Shown: positions 45,201 through 51,805, numbered from the stretch's first letter. The stretch: 64,000 nt of DNA from Sphaerolaimus hirsutus (GCA_964036195.1 OZ038451.1:3848529-3912528), one strand, 5' to 3'. Notes: generated by a model not told the origin, from the letters alone. A program made the numbers and translations.

Positions 45201-47913
45201 GTGAAAGGTGATATACCAGTCACCATATTTGTCTTGGATCATTGTATTTGTTACACACCTAGTAAAGCATCTTTGTTTACTTTTATCTTAATACAGATGT
45301 GACATCACTGGATGTAAATTTGCAAGCATGGCGTACTGAACCTTCCCTCAAACAAGTCAGATACCATGTCCAGGCAAATGTAGAAATTTATCATGGTAAA
45401 CTGTTTGTCTGTGGCGGTTACCTTAGTGGTGGATATCTCCGGAATGATTGTGAAATGTTGGTTTTACTTTGATAGTAAACAATTCCAAGTACAGTCAAGT
45501 CATAGGTGGACCTAGCTGATATTGAACAACCTATTTGCTATCATAAATATCATCATCATATGAAATATTGAACAATCATATGAAGGGTGTGCTTCTAAAG
45601 GTTATGAAAAACAATCTATGAGAAATCGATTATGAGATAATTGCGATTGAATGTTTGGAGTATGCAATACCCATACATGGGTATTGGGTATAGGAATTTT
45701 GGGTATGGGTATTTAGGGCATATTGTTGGGTATCCACATGCATGGGTATAATCTTCGATTATACACGTAACACTAGCTACATTTTGTAATAGTGATGCCA
45801 TTAATTTACTGTAGATCGGTACTTTTATAGGCACAATTAGGAAACATTTAAGAAGATCGGTACTTTTAAAAGCACAAACTGTAGATTGGTACTTTACGAA
45901 AGCACAGATAGTTGCATTTCATGTACATCGGTACTTTTAAAAGCACATTTAAGAAAAAACACATTTTTATGGCAGATCGGTACTTTTTGAAGTACAAAAT
46001 GTAGATCCATACTTTTAGAAGCACAAATCTTTGAATTTAATGTACATGGGCACTAAAATAGTATTTTTTTGCAAATCGAAATTTCGATTTGCACATGTAA
46101 AATGAATATTTTTTTGCAAATCGAAATTTTGATTTGCATATGCAAATAGATTAGTTTTGATGAATCAAAATTACAATTTGTATGTACACTTATTTTGAGA
46201 TTCGAAATTTTGATTAGCATGTGTAAAATGAATAAATAATTTCAAAATCAGCAGATCAAAATTTTTATTTGCAAAAAATATATATCTTACATGTGCAAAT
46301 CATTATTTTTTAAATTGTCATTTTACATGTGCAAAATGAAATTTCGATTTGCTAAAAAATGTCTATATGCACATAAACTATTATTTTTTTCTTTTTCAAT
46401 TTTTTTGAAGCACTTTTCTGTGATGTTTGCTGTTAAAAGTACCGATCTACAGTGCTGAAAATGAAAGTTTCAAATTTGTGCAAAAAGAAGTACTGGTCTA
46501 CATGTATATCAATACTTCAGAATTACCATTTTTGTGTCAATTTACAATTTTTAGGCACTTTTTCTGATGTGTGCTTTTAGAAGTACTGATCTTCAGCAAT
46601 AATGAATTTTTTATTAAATTTGTGCAAAACCTACATGCAGATCAGTAAATTCAGAATTCCGGTTTGGTTTTATTTTGATTAAAAGCGACCTTTTTTCCAA
46701 GGTGTACTTCTAGAAGTACCGATCTACAGCACAAAAATAAAATTTCTAAATTTGTTCAATTAAAAGTACCGATATACATGCAGATCAGTACATTCAGAAT
46801 TACTCATTTTGGCTTTATTTTGATGAAAAGTGAACTTTTTTCCAAGGTGTGCTTCTAGAAGTACCGATCTACAGCAGAAAAACAAAATTTCAAAATTTGT
46901 GCAAATAAAAGTACCAATCTACATGCAGATCAGTACATTCAGAATTACTCATTTTGGCTTCATTTTTCAATTTTCAGAAGTTTTTTCCAATGTGTGCTTC
47001 TAAAAGTACCGATCTACAGCACACAAAAATAAAATTTTCAAGTTTGTGCAAATATAAGTACCAATCTAACATCAGTACTTTTAGAAGCACAAGTTTATTC
47101 AATGTAGAACGGTACTTTTATCAGTACAAAAAAGCACAAAACAAGTTTGTGCTCTTAAAAGTGCTGATCTAACATCAGTACTTTCAGAAGCACAAAAAAT
47201 AATGTGCAGATCGGCACATTTAAAAATACAATTTTTGAAAAAGTGTGTATATTGGTACTTTGTAAGATTCAAAACGTGAAAAAGCTTGTAGATCAGTACT
47301 TTTAAAATTTCCATAACTGTATTTTGCAATTTTTTTACATTTTTCGACCCCCCATATCTCAAAAATTATTTTCACACCCCCCACTTTTTATAATTTTTTT
47401 TAAGCGCTTTTCAATGGGGACCCCAAAAATGGTCCTAACACAAAATTGAAAATTTTGCAGATCGGTACTTTTAGAAGCACACCCTTCATATGAAATATTG
47501 AACAACTGATGCATAGATACCAACTGTGGTAATAAATACATGAAATAAAATATTTACAATGAACATTTTTGATATGCACCATCAATATTTTGGGTTCACA
47601 TTGACACAAAAAAAACAGAAAGGAATAAAAAAATGATGTGTAGAATTACCATTACTTACCATTTTAACACTACAGTCCTACATGCCACAGGTTCAACACA
47701 ATCTCATGGGAAATTGTACCTGGCATATTGCCAAGGAGCATGTGCTGCGGTGCGCTGACTGCAATCGATGACTCACTGTACTATGTTGGGGGATTCACCG
47801 GAGTCAGCAGGGCAGAAATTGCCAAATACAACGTCACCAGTGGCACATGGGCAGATGTCCCTGAGCGGCTCGCCATTGCACTGCACAGACACAGTGCAAT
47901 AAATGTTTGGTGA
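17980..47913 (+). CDS. Secreted C-type-lectin / PAN / sushi / Kelch protein (11-exon gene)
   Basis: The gene model joins 17980-18213, 18456-18641, 19431-19550, 19609-19952, 20027-20170, 26546-26790, 26914-27075, 42945-43113, 43176-43306, 45297-45456 and 47676-47913. All introns are GT-AG, every junction keeps phase, and the total is 2,133 nt (710 residues plus TGA). The order is signal peptide, cysteine-containing linker, C-type-lectin-like fold, PAN/apple-like segment, sushi domain, a linker exon, then Kelch blades with several GG turns. No transmembrane segment is obvious after the signal, so an extracellular adhesive or binding role is likely but inferred. Introns hold many transposons, and the one after exon 7 is 15.9 kb. 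It is the downstream member of a tandem pair with the exon at 514-751. The least certain points are the 5' end of exon 6, the exon 7 to 8 link across the large intron, and whether lectin and Kelch parts belong to one transcript. Confidence 0.7.
18456..18641 (+). CDS. Exon 2: first half of a C-type-lectin-like domain
   Basis: This exon is flanked by GGACAG| and CAG|GTGGCT, is phase 0 at both ends, and has 62 codons. It is much richer in GC than its surroundings. The frame has the usual opening of the lectin fold: an aromatic strand (RYYAGGCFLTSA), SWEQARAAQ for helix 1, YALASLHD for the strand before helix 2, and a helix ending HAIKQ. The acceptor has a poor pyrimidine tract. An acceptor at 18,427 would not keep phase with exon 1. 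Confidence 0.7.
19431..19550 (+). CDS. Exon 3: middle of the C-type-lectin-like domain
   Basis: There are 40 codons between ATTACAG| and CAG|GTCAGA, phase 0 at both ends. VRLRVALGQNG followed by SWYWHGN matches the lectin-fold strand and the W-x-W/DG core. Confidence 0.7.
19609..19952 (+). CDS. Exon 4: end of the lectin fold and start of a PAN/apple-like segment
   Basis: The exon lies between TTGCAG| and CAG|GTATAC, starting in phase 0 and ending in phase 2. The lectin part continues with NDFVLWPG and SSAVVDLDTG, then PALWQAP. The places where long-loop lectin domains carry their conserved cysteines are serine (SSAVV) and tryptophan (PALWQ), and no EPN or QPD sugar-binding motif is visible. 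From about residue 230 a new cysteine pattern begins (CTDG, then KICERHCFKSNC, then YECIAHLG). It resembles PAN/apple domains, which bind proteins or carbohydrates. Confidence 0.7.
20027..20170 (+). CDS. Exon 5: rest of the PAN-like region
   Basis: This exon has the acceptor CTGCAG| and the donor AAG|GTAAAG, both phase 2, with 48 codons. It has one cysteine (QFCSKHD) and no other recognised motif. Correct phase on both sides, good splice sites and an open frame support it. Confidence 0.6.
20200..20742. other. Intron sequence with a repeat fragment (CACTATTGGAGAGG motif)
   Basis: GTCACACTATTGGGGAGGTC at about 20,240 and GTCGCACTATTGGAGAGGTC at about 20,540 suggest a decayed element of the TCTATTGGAGAC type seen at 31.5-32.3 kb. 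A GC-richer patch at 20,370-20,450 has open frames but no splice context. Confidence 0.35.
20743..22040. mobile_element. CCGTATTT-family MITE split by a nested hAT-like element
   Basis: The left half starts CCCTATTTCCTTGAAATACC at 20,743 and the right half ends TTCAAGGAAATACGG at 22,040. Removing 20,923-21,834 restores a collinear copy of the family core. Confidence 0.7.
20923..21826. mobile_element. hAT-like element, CAGAGTTG ends, 8-bp TSD (7/8 match)
   Basis: The ends are CAGAGTTGTTAAAAAGTACG and TAATTCTAACAACTCTG. The flanks are CTACGTAC (20,915-20,922) and TTACGTAC (21,827-21,834). Subterminal parts are rich in TACGTTTAC-like words. Fragments of the CCGTATTT family occur inside. Related 5' pieces lie at 2,016, 48,111 and 49,639. 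Confidence 0.7.
22387..22990. repeat. Large foldback repeat
   Basis: Arms of roughly 280 bp pair across a centre near 22,690. GCCTGAAAGACAGAACAAAG pairs with CTTTGTTCTGTCTTTCAGGC, and inner blocks such as TGCTGATCATGATC, AAACCTACTCTGCTTA and GAGAATT also pair. No clear target-site duplication is present and there is no coding frame. Confidence 0.7.
24144..24515. mobile_element. CCGTATTTCCTCG-family MITE, left tip missing
   Basis: It lies inverted relative to the copy at 3,928. It runs from TTTCCTCGAAATACCCCCCT to TATTTCGAGGAAATACGG and contains the shared GACGTTTCAGACGACAATTTAG core. Confidence 0.7.
24522..24949. mobile_element. CCGTATTACCTCG-subfamily MITE
   Basis: The ends are CCGTATTACCTCGAAATACC and ATAATTCGAGGTAATACGG. 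It differs from the CCGTATTTCCTCG type by the A in the tip and by a different core (GTTTTAACGTGTGTTCTGC, AAACCCTTCCCTAACGTCAC). The two families sit six bases apart here. Confidence 0.75.
25738..26227. mobile_element. TAGGGTTGG-type element with a nested CCGTATTACC-type MITE
   Basis: The outer left end is TAGGGTTGGCTGATG and the right end is CGTTTTTTTCCTACCCTA. The ATATCTGGGAGCTTTGA block matches the element at 8,501-8,796. The inner element occupies about 25,780-26,127 and ends AATTCGAGGTAATACGG. No clean target-site duplication is visible. Confidence 0.5.
26233..26538. mobile_element. MITE with GAAGGGTGTGCTTCTAAAA ends
   Basis: Terminal inverted repeats GAAGGGTGTGCTTCTAAAA and TTTTAGAAGCACACCCTTC lie in a symmetrical ATAT context. 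Larger and truncated copies occur at 45,583-47,489 and 62,602-62,930. The right end lies only a few bases before the inferred exon 6 acceptor of the lectin/Kelch gene. Confidence 0.75.
26546..26790 (+). CDS. Exon 6: sushi/CCP domain
   Basis: The frame has the four-cysteine sushi pattern: ACGML, then a G-rich loop ending TIVCQN, then VACQNGKW, then YRCI, with the tryptophan before the last cysteine. CCP modules mediate extracellular binding. The donor is AGCA|GTCAGT in phase 1. The acceptor TAACAG| at 26,545 keeps phase with exon 5. A second acceptor at 26,571 would make a symmetrical phase 1-1 module but would not fit exon 5. Confidence 0.75.
26914..27075 (+). CDS. Exon 7: linker before the Kelch region
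   Basis: There are 54 codons with acceptor TTGCTCAG| and donor TATAC|GTGAGT, both phase 1. Tryptophans (KWQQWQPG) and an acidic stretch are visible, with no recognised domain. It joins in phase to exon 8 at 42,945. Confidence 0.6.
27131..27905. mobile_element. hAT-like element rich in GGCGCC, TAGTGATGG ends, TSD CACACAGC
   Basis: CACACAGC is repeated exactly at 27,123-27,130 and 27,906-27,913. The ends are TAGTGATGGAATGGC and GCGCTTTTCCATCACTA. Subterminal blocks consist of palindromic GGCGCCATGGCGCC words. Fragments recur at 29,140-29,245, 54,150-54,215 and in diverged form near 15.5 kb. Confidence 0.85.
28212..29650. mobile_element. TIR element inserted at GGGTTTATG
   Basis: GGGTTTATG is present on both sides (28,203-28,211 and 29,651-29,659). 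Roughly 60-bp inverted termini contain CATGGACATCTTCCCCC on the left and GGGGGAAGATGTCCATG on the right, followed by TTGAGGACTA and its complement. An 8- or 9-bp duplication fits hAT or Mutator types. Inside are a foldback at 28.62-28.99 kb, a GGCGCC-rich fragment at 29,140-29,245 and a CCGTATTT-family fragment at about 29,250-29,390. Confidence 0.75.
28621..28990. repeat. Foldback with about 21-bp internal repeats (CAGACAAAACAT-ATGCAACA)
   Basis: The outer arms ATGATCAGAATCACATGGAG and its near-complement on the right pair. So do AAAAGGTGTTGCATGTGTTG on the left and CAACACATGCAACACC on the right. Between them, units of CAGACAAAACATTAATGCAACA run in one direction up to about 28,800 and then inverted. 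The whole would fold into a long hairpin. No coding value is seen. Confidence 0.75.
29944..30069. mobile_element. Short TIR element, TAGGGTTCAAACGGGAT ends
   Basis: Ends TAGGGTTCAAACGGGATC and ATCCCGTTTGAACCCTAA enclose repeated GATCCC words. The flanks ATGCCTAC and ATGCTTCT are only partly alike. A longer relative is at 51,806-52,058. Confidence 0.6.
30174..30608. mobile_element. CCGTATTTCCTC-family MITE
   Basis: The ends are CCGTATTTCCTCAAAATACC and TATTTCGAGGAAGTACGG, with the family core (AACGTATGCAGACGTTGAAA) between them. Confidence 0.75.
31499..32307. mobile_element. TIR element, CCGTATTTATTCTAATAGAAG ends, with a nested relative
   Basis: The ends are CCGTATTTATTCTAATAGAA and TTCTATTAGAAGAAATATGG with TA on both sides. 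TTCTATTGGAGAC words recur inside. A second element at 31,867-32,264, with ends CTGTATTTCTTCGATTTTAT and AAACCGAAGAAATACGG and also TA-flanked, is inserted in it. Confidence 0.75.
31867..32264. mobile_element. TIR element, CTGTATTTCTTCG ends
   Basis: It is flanked by TA. The interior repeats TACATTGCC/ATGTTCA words in both directions. It is nested in the element at 31,499-32,307. A related fragment is at about 57,478-57,595. Confidence 0.7.
33660..33851 (+). CDS. SGNH gene exon 1
   Basis: The ATG at 33,660 is followed by 64 codons and the donor AACG|GTTAGT in phase 0. Acidic at first, it becomes basic (PLRRSVRKSG, then GLKKRTATT), like a disordered nuclear or nucleic-acid-binding leader. Confidence 0.65.
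33660..37917 (+). CDS. Spliced SGNH/GDSL-esterase-like protein with RGG-rich tail
   Basis: The model joins 33660-33851, 34222-34482, 34758-35706, 35944-37240, 37342-37429, 37506-37662 and 37799-37917. Phases match throughout and the total is 3,063 nt (1,020 residues). Exons are visibly richer in GC than introns. An acidic, serine-rich N-terminus (EVENENDGFVDTSQDSQD) leads to a helical, probably coiled-coil part near residues 185-225. A serine/alanine linker follows. The SGNH-like fold starts with LLGDSTAKS near residue 668 (nucleophile serine in GDS) and ends with DGIHLSKYG near residue 866 (Asp-x-x-His). The expected Gly-x-Asn-Asp block is replaced by VVWKLILDYID. A Lys/Arg/Glu-rich helix and GGRGRGGRGGG end the protein. 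The stop overlaps AATAAA (37,913-37,918). SGNH domains are known from ORF1 of CR1-type LINEs and from some tyrosine-recombinase retrotransposons, so this may be an element gene, but I do not recognise the family. The last acceptor is uncertain. Confidence 0.7.
34222..34482 (+). CDS. SGNH gene exon 2
   Basis: There are 87 codons with acceptor AATGCAG| and the near-ideal donor AAT|GTAAGT, both phase 0. The sequence is polar and helix-forming (TPRERVTFVNTLVESRSG), with no recognised domain. Confidence 0.7.
34758..35706 (+). CDS. SGNH gene exon 3
   Basis: Acceptor CCTGCAG|, starting in phase 0, ends at CAAG|GTAGGC in phase 1. A heptad-like helix (MQLESQRMQTQLWDELKVQ) is followed by a tryptophan- and tyrosine-rich globular-looking part. 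Codon use is consistent and there are no stops. No known domain is recognised. Confidence 0.7.
35944..37240 (+). CDS. SGNH gene exon 4: linker and SGNH-like domain
   Basis: The acceptor is CATTACAG| and the donor CCAG|GTGGGC in phase 2. A low-complexity linker (KSSSSSAGAAAAVVEPVEG) precedes the catalytic-type region. Block I is GDSTAKS, block II-like is TGCRMATM, and block V is DGIHLSKYG. IPIVCCVTQPFFP marks a central strand of the alpha/beta fold. The oxyanion asparagine block is not evident, so activity is doubtful. Confidence 0.75.
37342..37429 (+). CDS. SGNH gene exon 5
   Basis: CACTTCAG| acceptor and GGAG|GTCTGT donor. Read in the phase given by exon 4 it encodes a clean helix (LCKEGQRLLADLFNRAKE), whereas the other two frames look random. 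Confidence 0.65.
37506..37662 (+). CDS. SGNH gene exon 6
   Basis: TTTACAG| acceptor and CCAG|GTGGGC donor in phase 1. It encodes an alanine- and glutamate-rich helical stretch (FVAPAAAEIARLEVDPSAEE). Confidence 0.65.
37799..37917 (+). CDS. SGNH gene exon 7: RGG-box tail
   Basis: With the CGGCAG| acceptor at 37,798 the phase fits and the frame reads into GAHGGRGRGGRGGG, then PPGG repeats, ending WYFYRE and TAA at 37,915. RGG tracts usually bind RNA. Two other acceptors (CCAG at about 37,740 and ATAG at about 37,757) also keep phase but give alanine-rich or arginine-rich tails instead. Confidence 0.5.
38505..42012 (+). pseudogene. LINE (non-LTR retrotransposon) with APE endonuclease and reverse transcriptase, inactivated
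   Basis: One frame runs from 38,505 to about 40,877. It shows APE endonuclease blocks in order (FYQNVNSIR, IALCET, IGDFNGHIG, SIGSDHCSL). Reverse transcriptase blocks follow: KSPGTTGVY, SVLNHRLLSAFES, FVDAVKAFDRVP, GVRQGCCLSPSLY, and FVDDIALLA as the active-site box. After a frame shift at about 40,877, it continues to 42,012 through the thumb (IHPDKSKILHF, EIKYLGLTL) to a C-terminal CxxC...H...C zinc-knuckle-like stretch near 41,740. Stops break it at 39,315 (TAG), 39,765 (TAA), 40,344 (TGA) and 41,674 (TGA). The clade is not certain from motifs alone. Confidence 0.85.
42013..42713. other. 3' region of the LINE, no gene seen
   Basis: AT-rich and non-coding. It ends with AAATAAAAAA at about 42,699-42,708, which could be the poly(A) tail of the LINE, then CTCTG. 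Confidence 0.45.
42945..43113 (+). CDS. Exon 8: Kelch region
   Basis: Acceptor GATGTGTAG| (phase 1) and the strong donor TTTGT|GTAAGT (phase 2). VGQVYRINVDDNTVTRL and GGRVLVCGGHYTVG give a Kelch blade with the double-glycine turn. Confidence 0.75.
43176..43306 (+). CDS. Exon 9: Kelch blade
   Basis: Phase 2 to phase 1 with donor AGAG|GTTAGT. EWAPNMLGAARWLHALAYY followed by GRIYSIAGWTG is a textbook Kelch repeat. The intron before it is only 62 bp. Confidence 0.8.
43307..44289. other. Intron sequence, repeat-like, no exon seen
   Basis: From about 43,460 to 43,900 there are repeated words (TTTCACATCGAAAATGCA, TTTCATTTCCAAAAATACA). They resemble a diverged member of the GTCAACAAGTCC family. No exon with splice sites is evident. 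Confidence 0.35.
44290..44867. repeat. AAGTCGACAAGTCC-family repeat (copy 3), uninterrupted
   Basis: It is collinear with the two halves of 23,940-25,700 but has no insertion at CTCACATG (44,411-44,418). It therefore serves as the empty site for the element at 24,058-25,182. Confidence 0.75.
44868..45088. mobile_element. Right half of a CCGTATTTCCTCG-family MITE
   Basis: This holds the core GACGTCTGCATACGTTTCAG and the end TATTTCGAGGAAATACGG followed by TA. The left half is missing. Confidence 0.65.
45297..45456 (+). CDS. Exon 10: Kelch blade
   Basis: Acceptor AATACAG| (phase 1) and donor GAAAT|GTTGGT (phase 2). VNLQAWRTEPSLKQ leads to VEIYHGKLFVCGGYLSGG, a Kelch motif. Joining to exon 11 gives a continuous blade start (NDCEI then PTCHRFNTISWE). 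Confidence 0.75.
45583..47489. mobile_element. GAAGGGTGTGCTTCTAAA-ended element with expanded internal repeats
   Basis: The ends are GAAGGGTGTGCTTCTAAA and TTTTAGAAGCACACCCTTC. The interior is about six times longer than the copy at 26,233 because a motif of the form AGATCGGTACTTTTAGAAGCA and its complement (TGCTTCTAAAAGTACCGATCT) recur roughly 20 times in both orientations. It lies in the intron between exons 10 and 11. Confidence 0.75.
47676..47913 (+). CDS. Exon 11: terminal Kelch blade
   Basis: CTACAG| acceptor, phase 2, open to TGA at 47,911-47,913. ALTAIDDSLYYVGGFTG and TSGTWADVPERL form the blade. It is the near-identical partner of the exon at 514-751. TGATGCAG|GTGAGA follows the last codon, so a 3'-UTR intron is likely. 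Confidence 0.85.
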
Positions 47914-48508
47914 TGCAGGTGAGATTTTCTGACATGTACAGATATAAAAGATAATGATAGGGTCCAGCATCACATCATGTATAGAAAAAACATAATTTGC
48001 ACTCTTCTTTCTGACATGTCTTCTAACACATGGGACATTTTCATCAATTGCAGAGGGGGAGTTATTCAAAGTGGCAGTTATTTTTCCTCACTCAGTTCAG
48101 AGTTGTTAAAAGTACTGAACTTTTTTGAAAGTAACGTGAATGTAAAGGATTAATTTTGTACTCACCACTGAGTAGAGAAAAGATTAAGTAATTTTCTTTA
48201 CTTTTACTCAAGAGTAAATGTGAGTAAATTACTTTTATTCCTGGAAAACATTTGGAAGTGGGTATTTTTGCGAAATTTTGTCACAATTTTTACTCAGAAT
48301 CACAAATAACCAAACTTTATCACCCTCAAATTATCAAGGTAATGTGTTTGTGCCCATTTTTAAAGCTACCTATTTTGGATATTTTCACCTTTTTTCTCCT
48401 AGCTTTTTATCCCTTTTTCCTTTTATACAATGAAAATGGCAATATAAACTGCTTCAATAAAAAATAATAAAAAATAAAGGAAAAAATAATCTGAAACATT
48501 TTTATGTA
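47914..48508. other. 3' flank of the Kelch gene with a CAGAGTTG-family fragment
   Basis: Unique-looking sequence continues to about 48,060. From 48,111 a CAGAGTTGTTAAAAGTACTG piece of the hAT-like family at 20,923 appears, with TTTACTTTTACTC words. No coding frame is present. Confidence 0.45.
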
Positions 48509-48964
48509 CCGTATTTCCTCGAAATACCCCCCGGGGGGTTATTGTTTCATAGTGGTCCCGAGAGGGGGGGGGGTTAAACGAGGGGGGGGGGTATTTCGAG
48601 GGGGGGGGTTATTATTTCACAAGAAAATTTTTGAAAACCAAGTACGAAATTGTCGTCTGAAACGTACGCAGACGGCGAAAAATGCAACAAAAACCGCCAT
48701 TTATAAGGTTCTGTAGACTAATATTAGTATGTAGGCGGTATGTACACTGTTCTAACGTGACACCGACATTGTTTTAACGTGTGTTCTGCAGTACACAGAA
48801 CATAAACTACAGTTATTGTCATGTACGTTCCCTTTACACTCAATTTGGGGGGGGGGTATTTCGAGGGGGGGGGGTGATTGTTTCATAGTGGTCTCGAGAG
48901 GGGGGGGGGGTCAAACGAGGGGGGGGGTATTTCGAGGGGGGGGGGGTATTTCGAGGAAATACGG
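48509..48964. mobile_element. CCGTATTTCCTCG-family MITE, full length
   Basis: The ends are CCGTATTTCCTCGAAATACC and TATTTCGAGGAAATACGG with TA flanks. The interior matches the copy at 3,928, including GTACGCAGACGGCGAAAAATG. Confidence 0.85.
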
Positions 48965-49079
48965 TACTCATGTACTTTCAAAAAGTATGCAAGTAACTGA
49001 GTATTGGTATTATTTCGGGACGTATTTATGCAGTACTCAAGTATACATATTTATCAAGTAAATGTCAATACATTTTAAG

Positions 49080-49360
49080 ACTATGACTCAGTGAACTATG
49101 TTCAAGGGCGTGGGTCCATGGGATTTATGGTATCTTTGGTGTGTGGTTTAAATAAGTATGTAAGGAAGAAATGCAACCATTCAGAATGCTGACATATGAC
49201 GCATCGACGCCCATGAGCCATGGCCCATGTTAGACTATTGAAAGCCACTGGACAAATTGACTTATCTGCATTGGCTTCGACTGCAATGACACAATTGACA
49301 GGCATTCTATTTAAGTAGTCTGTTTTTAGAAGAATTCAGAGGACACTGCAAAGTCAATTA
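49080..49360 (+). other. Duplicated 3' flank of the Kelch gene
   Basis: This is the counterpart of about 1,650-1,900, sharing TTCAAGGG, CATTCAGAATG, GACAAATTGA and ATGACACAATTGAC. It supports a duplication that reached beyond the last coding exon. Confidence 0.45.
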
Positions 49361-50902
49361 TGTGATTTGTGATTTGTCTAAAGATGGCAAAAATGAAAAA
49401 AAAAGTCTGGAAAAAGTATTCAAATTTTTAGGTGTTTTTTTTCTAAAATGAATTTTCAAATTTCACTTTTTTTTGAAAATAGTTTTCGAATTTACATATT
49501 TTTAGTTTTAATTTTTTTGAATCTTTTTGATTACTTTTCAAATTTTTGAATTTTTTAGTACTTTTTGAATTTTTTTGTACTGAATTACTGTATTTTCGAA
49601 TTTTTCTTCTGAAGTATGAATACATGTTCATGTTTTGCAGAGTCATTAGAATTACTGAACTTTTTTAAAAGTAGATGTAAACGTAGATTATTTTTATTTT
49701 ACTCACCACAAAGTATAGAAAACGTAAAATACTTTTTTTTACTCATACTTTAGCGTAAATGTGGGCACTTTTCTTGTGAGTGTAGAAACGACTACTTTTC
49801 TTCATAGAATATGTAAAAAGGGCTGTTTTTCACACGTGTAAATACAGCACAACGTACGTTTTTCTACCAGCAAATGATAAAATAGTTTTCAATTCAATTT
49901 CCATTTTCAATTATGTTATGTGATAAAAATCGTCTCCCTGCCGACTAGTTTCCACTTCTATTGTCTCCACAACCATTTCGATTTGGTTGCAATTTTTTTA
50001 ATATTCAAGGCATTACCCTTGTGTATCATAAATATTCAATGGAACCACTTCTGTAAATACATAGCAGTGTAATCACTTCAGAAGATTCAATCTGGGACAT
50101 ATTTATAAAATACATTTTCCGTTATAAAATATGTTTTCCATTTTCATACTGGATCGTTGGGGGAAGACTGCATTTTGCCACGATCCGCAAAAATATTTAA
50201 GGAAGATCATCTTTATGGTAAATTTCATCCTTTTGGAAACAAATTTGATGATTCATGATTTATAAGACATTCAATTTTTGTTCAGTTCATGCATCATTCA
50301 GGCTAGAGGGCTAACTTGGGCTGGAAAGTGGACACTTTCAAAGCTATTTAGGGTTCCAGCATGGAATTTTGAAAATTTTGAGTCGCCCAAAGCCGGATCA
50401 CAAAAAATAACAAAGACATTAGATCACGAAATCACACAAAAATACTTACTTCAGCCAACGAAGTTAACAGAAAAACAAGCGGATCAATAAATAATATTAT
50501 CATGTACAAATGTTTCATAGATGCAGGGGTTCGGTAGATTTTGTACCTGTCTGTGTGGTTTCGTTTTTTTGCGAATGTTTTGCCTATTTTGCGTAACTGA
50601 GGTAACTGGGAGCACCCCCGACCTACCAAACTCCTGTCAAATTTTATATCAGTGTACAAATTATTCCGATCAGCCAATAAAAAAATGGGTGGCATTGATA
50701 ATCTGGAATAAATGAGTATTTTTGTTGGCAATGTGTTCCGAAATTCCCGATGCGAAGAGATTCTCGTGCGCGCTAAACACTGCAAGACAATTTTTTCTGA
50801 CAATCAGCAAATAAGCATTAAAAAGGGGAATTTACTCTTGCCACTATTTCAACAAATCCGGGAAAAACGAAAAGTATACTCACACATTCTACTAGGATAA
50901 AC
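49361..50902. other. No gene seen; AT-rich with a CAGAGT-family fragment
   Basis: TTTTTGAATTTTTT-type low complexity occupies 49,420-49,620. A CAGAGTCATTAGAATTACTG fragment starts near 49,639. Open frames at 50,278-50,900 have no recognisable motif. Confidence 0.4.
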
Positions 50903-51132
50903 CTGGCGCCAGTTGCGCAAATTGAGAAGTGATAAGCAAAATGGCAAATGCGAAGTGAATTGAGAAGAAAATTGGCAATAGCGAAGTGAAATGGCAAGCA
51001 AATTGGCAAAAGTGAAGTAAAAAAATAAGAAGTAATTTCCAATTGCCAATTTCCTTCTCAATTCACTTCTCACTTCACTTCGCATTTGCCATTTTACTCC
51101 TCACTTCTCAATTTGCGGAACTGGCCCCTGGT
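50903..51132. repeat. Foldback unit (CCAGTTCCGCAA family)
   Basis: Arms CTGGCGCCAGTTGCGCAAAT and TTGCGGAACTGGCCCCTGG pair, as do internal GAAGTGAATTGAGAAG words. Confidence 0.7.
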
Positions 51133-51805
51133 GAAAAGAAAATTTATCTAACCCAGATAAATACCGTGCAAGTGTCGCGAGACGAAATTTTTTCTACATA
51201 AATACAGGAATTTATATATTTTAAAAACCAAACTTTAAAGCGGTTAATACTAAATACGGCGACGGGATGGCAATAAATACATGTAGAAAACAATCTGACA
51301 ATGCGACACTTGATAAACAAATTTACTAGGATAAATTATTACTATACGATACGATCATATTTTGACCAATGCGAATGTCATATTCACCTGTCTTACTCAC
51401 GCTTATGAACAGACTGAAGACTAAAAAATTAGAGGTTCGGTAGGGAGGGGCTACACGGTACGGTAGGATAAATTCCCGGTTAAGATTTCGCGGTAACAAA
51501 TTTCCTTTTGTCATAAATATACGTCAAAACCGAACTTTTCAAAAATACCAATAAATCACCAGTGATCAATCCGTCTGGAAAAAAGTATTTTTCCCCATGT
51601 AGAACCTCCAGCCAGCCAATGAGGTGGCAGAAATTTACCGTACCGCACACTTTGCTACCGTATCCACAGGAGCCCCGGCGCTCTTCGATAGATACTCACT
51701 CAGAGATCTAAAAATTCCACCAAAACCACTGTCTAAAAACCGCCACAAACCACATAGAATATAAACCCACTACACAAACACCTCCTGTGTAAAAAATAGA
51801 AAAAC
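51133..51805. other. No gene seen
   Basis: This is AT-rich sequence without repeats shared with the rest of the window and without protein-like frames. It holds a short GC-richer patch near 51,600-51,700. Confidence 0.35.
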
